Of a DNA stretch of 64,000 bases, positions 57,237 to 64,000 are shown one piece after another. The notes beneath the pieces are model-generated. The model did no database searches. It was not told the DNA's origin and was given only the letters and a program-made list of their open reading frames with translations. The translations under genes and the position numbers were made by a program. Each line of letters opens with the position of its first letter. Positions within the stretch are counted from its first letter, which is position 1. The stretch is from Crotalaria pallida (Eukaryota; Streptophyta; Magnoliopsida; Fabales; Fabaceae), in assembly GCA_037953625.1 (NCBI GenBank), contig CM075652.1, positions 71,329,501 through 71,393,500 on the forward strand, written 5' to 3'.

Positions 57237-60200
57237 TCAGTTGTCATTGAACAAGTGTGGATGAGATTGTCTGATCTTGCTTTCCAACTCCCAAGTAGCC
57301 TCCTCCACATTGTTCCTGCTCCATATGACTTTCACCAAACTAATCTCCTTGTCTCTTAGCTGTCTCACTTGCCTGTCTTCAATCCTCACTGGTAACATCT
57401 CAAAAGTCAAATTCTCCTTCAAAGGCAAATCGTCCAGTGTGACCACATGAGTAGGGTCATGAATATACTTCCATAGTTGGGAAACATGGAATACATCATG
57501 AAGCCTAGCTAAGTGAGGGGGCATAGCAATCCTGTAAGCTACAGGACCAACCTTCTCCAGAATCTCATAAGGTCCAACAAACCGAGAAGTTAGCTTCTTG
57601 GACCTAATTGCTCTTCCAACACCTGTGATCGGGGACACTCTCAGAAACACATGATCCCCAACATCATATTCCAAGGGTCTCCTTCGCCGGACGGCATAAT
57701 TATTCTGGCGATCCTGGGAAGTTTTCATCTTGTTCTTGATCATGGTGATCCTCTCCGTTGTTTCCTTCACAATATCAGGACCTGTCAACAAATTCTCTCC
57801 TATTTGAAACCAACACAGAGGCGTCCTACACTTCCTGCCATAGAGAGCCTCAAATGGTGCCATGCCAATACTGGAGTGAAAACTGTTATTATAAGTAAAC
57901 TCCATCAACGGCAGTAACTGCTCCCAACTACCAGTCTGCTCCAGAACACATGCTCTCAACAAGTCCTCCAGTGTCTGGATAGTACGCTCAGATTGTCCGT
58001 CTGTCTGCGGATGGTAAGCCGTACTAAATTTCAGCTTAGTACCCAATGCCTCCTGAAGACCCTGCCAAAATCTAGACAGAAATCTCGGATCACGATCGGA
58101 TACAATACTGGTAGGAACACCATGCAACTTGACTATGTCCCTGATATACAACTGAGTCAACTTCTCCAGAGTGTACTTTTTGTGAATCGGAATGAAATGA
58201 GCACACTTTGTGAGACGGTCCACAACTACCCAAACTGCATCACATCCTGCAGCCGACCTAGGTAGACCCGTCACAAAATCCATAGCTATGCTATCCCACT
58301 TCCACTCCGGAATCTCAAGTGATCGCAATGGACCACCCGGCTTTTGATGCTCAATCTTAACTTTTTGGCAGGTAAGGCAATGAGATACATGATCTGCTAC
58401 ATCGGTTTTCAACTTTGGCCACCAATAAATCTTTTTCAGATCTTGGTACATTTTTGTTGCACCAGGATGGAAATTCATTTTGGTCCGATGCGCCTCCCAT
58501 AGGATATCCCTTCTGATCTCGAAGTCCATGGGAACACATATCCGACCCCTAAATCGGATAATGCCATCTGAACTCTTTACAAAATCGGGCTCTTCATTTC
58601 CCGATGCCCCTTCCAACAACTTCTGTAGTTCTGCATCATCAGCTTGTCTTTCTCTAATAAGACCCATCAAGTCATTAGTAACTTGCAACATTTCTAGAAC
58701 AATGCTCTTCTCTTTCACTTGCATGTTCAAATTGAGGTCACTGAACTCTTGGATTAACTGCATCTCCTTCACCATCAAATTGCTGACATGCAAAGTCTTG
58801 CGACTTAATGCATCAGCCACTACATTTGCTTTGCCTGGATGATACTGGAGATTGAAATCATAGTCCTTCAGAAACTCCATCCACCTCCTCTGTCTCATAT
58901 TCAACTCCTTTTGATCGAAGAGATAGCGAAGGCTTTTATGATCGCTAAAGACTTCAAACTTTGAGCCATATAGATAATGCCTCCAGATTTTTAAAGCAAA
59001 AACTACTGCCGCCAATTCAAGATCATGAGTGGGGTAGTTCTGCTCATGTTGCCTCAATTGTCTGGATGCATAGGCTATGACTTGTCCTTGCTGCATCAGC
59101 ACACAACCCAACCCTTGTTTTGAAGCATCACAGTACACTACAAAGGATTGAGTCGGATCCGGCAAAATCAACACCGGAGAACTCGTCAATCGCCTCTTCA
59201 ACTCTTGGAAGCTATCTTCACATTCTGGGGTCCATTCAAACGGAACACCTTTTCGCGTAAGAGTGGTCAAAGGAAGGGCTAGTTTAGAGAACCCCTCAAT
59301 GAACCTCCTATAATACCCAGCCATACCAAGGAAACTTCTGATCTCAGTGATGGACTTGGGTCTCTCCCACTTAAGCATCGCTTCCACCTTAGAAGGGTCA
59401 ACAGCAACACCCTTTTCAGAAATTACATGCCCCAGAAAATGCACTTCATTCAACCAGAAACTACATTTAGAAAACTTGGCATAAAGATGCTTGTCTTTGA
59501 GAACTTGGAGCACCGTTCTCAAATGCTCTTCATGCTCCTTCTGGCTCTTGGAATAGATAAGAATGTCATCAATGAACACGATGACAAATGAGTCTAAGTA
59601 CGGCCTGAAGATCCTGTTCATGTAGTCCATGAAGATGGCAGGTGCATTCGTGAGACCGAAAGGCATCACCACATATTCAAAATGCCCATACCGAGATCTA
59701 AAAGCAGTTTTTGGAATGTCCTCCTCTCGGATACGGATTTGATGATATCCAAATCGGAGGTCAATTTTTGAGAAAACTGCGGCTCCCCTAAGCTGATCCA
59801 ACAAATCATCAATGCGTGGGAGCGGATATTTATTCTTCACCGTCACCGCATTCAACTGACGGTAATCAGTGCACATGCGAACACTTCCATCCTTCTTTTT
59901 AACAAAGAGGATAGGAGCTCCCCACGGGGAAACACTCGGTCTTATGAAACCCTTTGCCAACAGCTCCTCCAACTGCCTCTTCAACTCCTCCAACTCTAGA
60001 GGGGCCATTCTGTAAGGCGCTAAAGATACCGGGCCGGCACCAGGCATAAGATCAATGCCAAATTCCACTTCTCTGGCTAGAGGTAATCCGGGAATGTCAG
60101 CTGGAAAAACATCCGGAAACTCACAAACCACTGGGAGCCTACCGATATCTGATGCTTCTTCATCATCTAATGCCGACACCGAAACTTGACAGAAAATTAC

Positions 60201-61580
60201 TGACTTCTGGCTACAATCAAGAAGGACACGGTTCTGGGACATCCAGTCCATGCCTAGAATGATATCCAGCTTGGTTAAGGGCAAACATATCAGATTTACT
60301 TTGAATTCCCGCTCTAATACTCGAAGAGGGCAATCTAAGCACATCAAAGATGTAACCACAGCTGAATTTGTAGGGGTAGACACAGACAATTTAAACGGCA
60401 TCTCAATAGCAGATAACTTTAATCTTTTCATGCAATTGATAGAAATGAATGAGTGTGTAGCTCCACAATCAAAGAGAATGCCACATGCAACATCATTTAT
60501 ATGGCCAATACCTCGAATCAGCTCATCTGCCTCTGTAACTTCCTCGCCGTCCAGAGTATACACCTTGCCCTTCTGAGTTACCCGATTGTCACCAGCTTTC
60601 TGTACCTTGACCACATTCACCTCTTTCTTCACTGCATTTCTGGGACAATTCATCATGATGTGACCCAGCTGACCGCACTTGTAACAAACTATCCCACCCT
60701 TGCTCTAGTCCAACCTCCAACAATCTCCCCTATGCTGCTTACCACAATGTGGACAAGTCGGAATAGGACCGTAGGTACTCACTGCTGGGCCTGTTCTAGG
60801 CTGGGAGTAAGGACCTGGTCGCTGCACCGAAATCTTGCCCCTAATAGGACCTCCAGTCTTCTGCACATTTCTGTTTCTTTTCTCAGCTGCCCGTTGTTTC
60901 CTACTCTTTTCATAAGTACTAGTCATGTTGATCAATTGAGACAGGTTGGCGATGTTTTGATACTCAAAAGCCATCTTGATTTCAGAACGAAGTCCGGTCT
61001 CGAACTTGATGCACTTGGTCCTTTCATCAGCATCTCTATAACTCCCTGCATATCGGATCAAGTCCTCAAACCTAGCAGCATACTCCCCGACGCTCATGCT
61101 CCCTTGAACGAGCTGCAGAAAGGCTATCTCCTTCTCTCTACGAACATCCTCAGGGAAGTATTTGCTGAGGAAACGGTCCTTGAACAAACCCCAAGTGATC
61201 GCCTGGTTGCTCGCCTCCAAACTCCTCCGCATTTGTTGCCACCAGTGTTCTGCTTCACTAGTCAACATGTATTGTGCTAGCAGAACCTTTTGTTCCTCCG
61301 GTGGTGCCGTGGTACTCAAGATCTTTTCGATCTCTTGCAACCAAAGTTGTGCCCCATCGGGATTGAACCCTCCTTCAAACTTCATCGGATCATTCTTTCT
61401 GAACCGTGCCAACCAATCGATAGCAACTTGAGCTGGTGGCTGAGGATTCATTGCTGCTGCTGTGGCTGTTGCTGCTGCTGCAGCTGCTGCTGCTATGTTA
61501 TTCCCCTGGTTCTGTTGCAGCTGCACCAGTTGTTCCAAAATAGCGCGGATCCCATCATTGTTAACCCGCCTACCAGCCAT
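57237..61580 (-). CDS. Tekay gag-pol of element E with a single internal stop
   Basis: One frame of 1,448 codons starts at ATG 61580 ([15 protein letters not shown]), 162 nt after the PBS. Gag: Ala/Gln run, then [23 protein letters not shown] and [15 protein letters not shown]; zinc knuckles [12 protein letters not shown] and [14 protein letters not shown]. The only stop, a TAG at 60707-60705, lies between the two knuckles (RLD*SKGG). After it: protease FDCGATHSF (about residue 370), RT with FIDDILIYS, RNase H ([10 protein letters not shown]), integrase ([38 protein letters not shown]) and a C-terminal chromodomain ([14 protein letters not shown]). In the family this is one polyprotein cut by its own protease. 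The stop would give a 291-residue Gag alone unless read through; most simply it is a recent nonsense mutation. Confidence 0.93.
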
Positions 61581-61741
61581 TCTGTTTAATCATGCATAAG
61601 GCCGACAGTTAATGCTTAATAGCATGATTAGCAGTATAAACATCCTATCAATATATTCTAGACTCTAAACTATAATTATCGATTACTCGCTTGGTGAGTA
61701 ATCACTGGAGTAGCTCATAACTCCAATGGCCGAGGGAAACT

Positions 61742-61753
61742 GCTCTGATACCA
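61742..61753 (-). other. Primer-binding site of E
   Basis: TGGTATCAGAGC on the minus strand, 4 nt from the LTR end. Confidence 0.93.
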
Positions 61754-62260
61754 TAAATGTAACACCCTATAATTATTTACCCTTAATTCCCCTTATATCA
61801 AAAATACGGACTTAAAAATTCATTTTTATTACATTAAAATCAACCGTCAAACGGACGGAGTTTTGTTTGTTTTTCGGACTTTTCTAAATCTTCAACCTGA
61901 TAAACACAATTATTTAGTATCAACAGTAACCAGCAGGACTCAAATATAGAAATAAGTGCATCACATAGTTGCCCCATGGGCTCAAGTGTAAAACATCAAC
62001 AACAGTGTGTCAGAGTGCCAGCAATAGTACAAAGCATGCAAAACAAGAGACCATATCCGCAACTATGCCCAAAAATGAATCATAAGCAATGCACAAAAGA
62101 AACTATCCTGAGCCTCACTCAAGAGAACATATACAGCACATATACATCAAATAATACGGAGGCTTAGGTCAAATCAAAAGTATCTAATCCCATCCCTGCT
62201 CTCCCTGTGAGGGAGAGTACTCCTGCTCGGCCTGGTCATGTGTAAACTCTGCCTCGGTAC

Positions 62261-63456
62261 CTGTGGAAATAGTAAGGAGTGAGTATTACACATAAAATGG
62301 GGAAACAGTTTCCAATTAAAACATAATGCTATACTAAGCCAAACACATTTAACAATTCGATAACAATATAATAAAACTCTGCATAACACAATTCATGGTC
62401 AACATATCCATAGGTTTTACAATTCAATTATTTCCCCTTTGTTCTTACTCATCACTTTTATCAAGTCTTTTAGTCTATGCTTTTCCAATATAATCACATC
62501 TCTTTTCATTTTTTCCCTGGTCACGACCTACTGCGTCCGTACTCATGCGCGGTCACGTCTTACTACGTCCAGGTATGTTTCCATTATCCCCTGGTCACGA
62601 CCTACAACGTTCGCACCCCTGCGCGATCACGTCTTACTGCGTCCGGGTGTGTTACTTTCATCTTATTCCCCTGGTCACGACCTACTGCGTCCGCACTCAT
62701 GTGCAGTCACGTCTTACTGCGTCCAGGTACATTTTTACTCTCCCCCGGTCACGACCTACAGCGTCCGCACCCATGCGCGGTCACGTCTTACTGCGTCCGG
62801 GTGTATTTACATTCCTTTCCCTGGTCACGACCTACAGCGTTTGCACTCATGTGCGATCACGTCTTACTGCGTCCAGGAACATTCTCATATTCATTTTCTA
62901 TAATAACATCTCCTCTTATTCATATCAACCATTTCATTACTCCTTTCAACCACTTACACTTTATGACAAGTAAATTACTCAACTCAATCACCACAGTTCA
63001 CATTTACATTATCAACTCATCACAATCATATCTTATCGTTTAATTAGCACCAATCAACATATTATTAAATTCATCACCATTACTTCTCATAATTTATTTA
63101 GCACAATTCAACATTTTATCATTATCATCATTATCATTGATTCATAAATACTATTTATCAACTACCCTTCCTATATGATTTCCATTCTTTGCCTTGGTTT
63201 CTAATCATACCATAGCTCACTCATTCAACAAAATAAGCACTTAAATTATAAACATCACCAAGTCACAAGTTTATCTACCAAATATTAAAATGAAACATAT
63301 CATCATCTAATTATTTTCCCTAAGTCATAAACTCTACTTATTGACTACCCTATGGTATAACCACCTAGACTAACACATAACTCTTAGTACCCATTATATA
63401 CATATTGTAAACTAAACCCCAGAGTAAGGTAATACTCACTATAACCCACTCCTTAC
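62261..63456 (-). other. Putative intron inside the 5' LTR of E
   Basis: On the minus strand: donor TTGAG|GTAAGGAG (63456); acceptor context TACTCACTCCTTACTATTTCCACAG|GTACC (62261), with CTCAC as a branch candidate and a pyrimidine tract. 1,196 nt, containing the tandem array. These are the best consensus matches among the LTRs here. Confidence 0.5.
62515..62877 (-). repeat. Five-unit tandem array in 5' LTR of E
   Basis: Same five units as 55471-55833, with a few substitutions (for example GCGTCC to ACGTCC near 62573). Confidence 0.9.
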
Positions 63457-63921
63457 CTCAAGCTCTTTGAATTAGAGGGAGAATTTGTGCTTGGAGCACA
63501 CTTGAGAAGATGCCACAACTCAATAGAGAGGGAGGAACCTAAAATCCATAAAATAAAGAGACAAACATTAAGCTTTTACCCACAATATTGAGGGAAATTC
63601 GTGACCCCCCCTTCATGGTTTCTCTATGTTGATGCCTAAAGCTCCATGAGAGGAAGAGAGAGAGAGAAATTCGAATTCTTAAGGAGAGAAAGAGAAGAAC
63701 AACATCAACAACCACTTACTTGGAGCAACAAGGAAGGACTTGTGGATGGACTTGGAGTGATCCTCTTGAGGATTGATTAATGAAAATGGAAGGTTTGGTG
63801 CCCTAAGAGAGAGAGGGATTCGAATATGGCAAGAAAGAGAAGAGAGAACGCTATTAATTTTTTCTTCACAGACCCACTTTAATCGATTAATAATCGATTA
63901 TGAAGATTCCAACATTCTGGA

Positions 63922-63955
63922 CTTAATCGATTAAGCTGCAGCTTAATCGATTAAG
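63922..63955 (-). repeat. 34-bp perfect palindrome, 5' LTR copy of E
   Basis: Unchanged copy of the palindrome at 56880-56913: two CTTAATCGATTAAG arms around CTGCAG. Confidence 0.92.
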
Positions 63956-64000
63956 TTGCAGAGTTTTCAGCACCCCGACTTTGAATGGCCATAACTTCTT

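Larger units (their letters stand above)
54720..64000 (-). mobile_element. Element E: near-complete Tekay LTR retrotransposon, minus strand
   Basis: On the minus strand: 5' LTR from beyond the window to 61758, PBS 61753-61742, gag-pol 61580-57237, PPT 57216-57201, 3' LTR 57200-54720. The LTR copies are nearly identical over the shared 2.2 kb, and the gag-pol has just one nonsense codon, so insertion is recent. The left target duplication candidate is AGAGT (54715-54719); its partner is outside the window. Confidence 0.93.
61758..64000 (-). repeat. 5' LTR of E, cut by the window edge
   Basis: Matches 54720-56960 with few differences. By comparison it should extend about 240 bp beyond the window. 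This is the transcribing LTR; it keeps the intact donor GAG|GTAAGG at 63456 that is lost in the 3' copy. Confidence 0.92.

Overview
The window is plant nuclear DNA made almost entirely of nested LTR retrotransposons. I see no intact host gene, no rRNA or tRNA gene and no CRISPR array. The organism is a eudicot. A legume is my best guess, from the repeat style (AATCGATT and CGCCCAGGCG word arrays, SIRE/Maximus-type copia, an Athila ORF of the putative plant transposon protein type), but this is inference. Most elements are Ty3/gypsy chromoviruses that look like the Tekay clade: TGTAAC...GTTACA LTRs, a TGGTATCAGAGC primer-binding site (initiator Met tRNA), a single gag-pol frame and a C-terminal chromodomain ending in a V-K-V-x-W...E-A-[TS]-W-E-L-E motif. 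For reference I call them A to G.

Layout. (1) 1-7371: 3' end of Tekay element A (gag end, pol, PPT and a 3.7 kb LTR that carries its own 156-codon ORF). A lies inside (2) an Athila-like gypsy remnant, 7372-12803, with a broken late ORF and a 3' LTR. (3) 12804-13285 plus 19178-19620: one inverted A-family LTR fragment carrying a second copy of the LTR ORF, split by (4) solo LTR F, 13286-19172 (5.9 kb, TSD AAGGG). (5) 19913-20802: a MITE-like element with TIRs. (6) 21423-42522: Tekay element B (TSD AAAAG) with a decayed gag-pol. Its 5' LTR is split by (7) element C, 23297-35090 (TSD CACCT), which has no gag-pol. The polypurine tract of C is split by (8) solo LTR D, 29091-31866 (TSD TGGGG, minus orientation), which carries a captured piece of a host transketolase gene. 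(9) 43616-54235: a decayed SIRE/Maximus-like copia element, cut inside its RT by (10) element G, 45481-52849 (TSD TGTGG, minus orientation), a gypsy element with only 1.2 kb of internal DNA, one 5.5 kb LTR and one 0.58 kb LTR. (11) 54720 to the window end: Tekay element E, minus strand, with near-identical LTRs and a gag-pol frame broken by a single stop codon. E looks the youngest and most nearly autonomous.

The most interesting signals lie in the LTRs rather than in the polymerase genes. (a) Two diverged LTRs keep a protein ORF whose differences are mostly synonymous or conservative. (b) Families B, C and E share an 11-nt word, GGCCGAGCAGG, followed by a hairpin whose stem differs between families by compensatory base pairs. 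(c) Most of the LTR families show a donor-like AG|GTRAG and a branch/pyrimidine/AG acceptor about 0.9-1.5 kb apart, with a family-specific tandem array between them, which suggests an intron inside the LTR. (d) A slot about 260-400 bp into the LTR holds short palindromic words that differ between families (CTCGAG, ATCGAT or CGCCCAGGCG type). (e) One solo LTR has captured a transketolase exon in sense orientation.

Limits: all similarities were judged by eye. Family names rest on remembered motifs, not on database searches, and LTR divergence was not measured.
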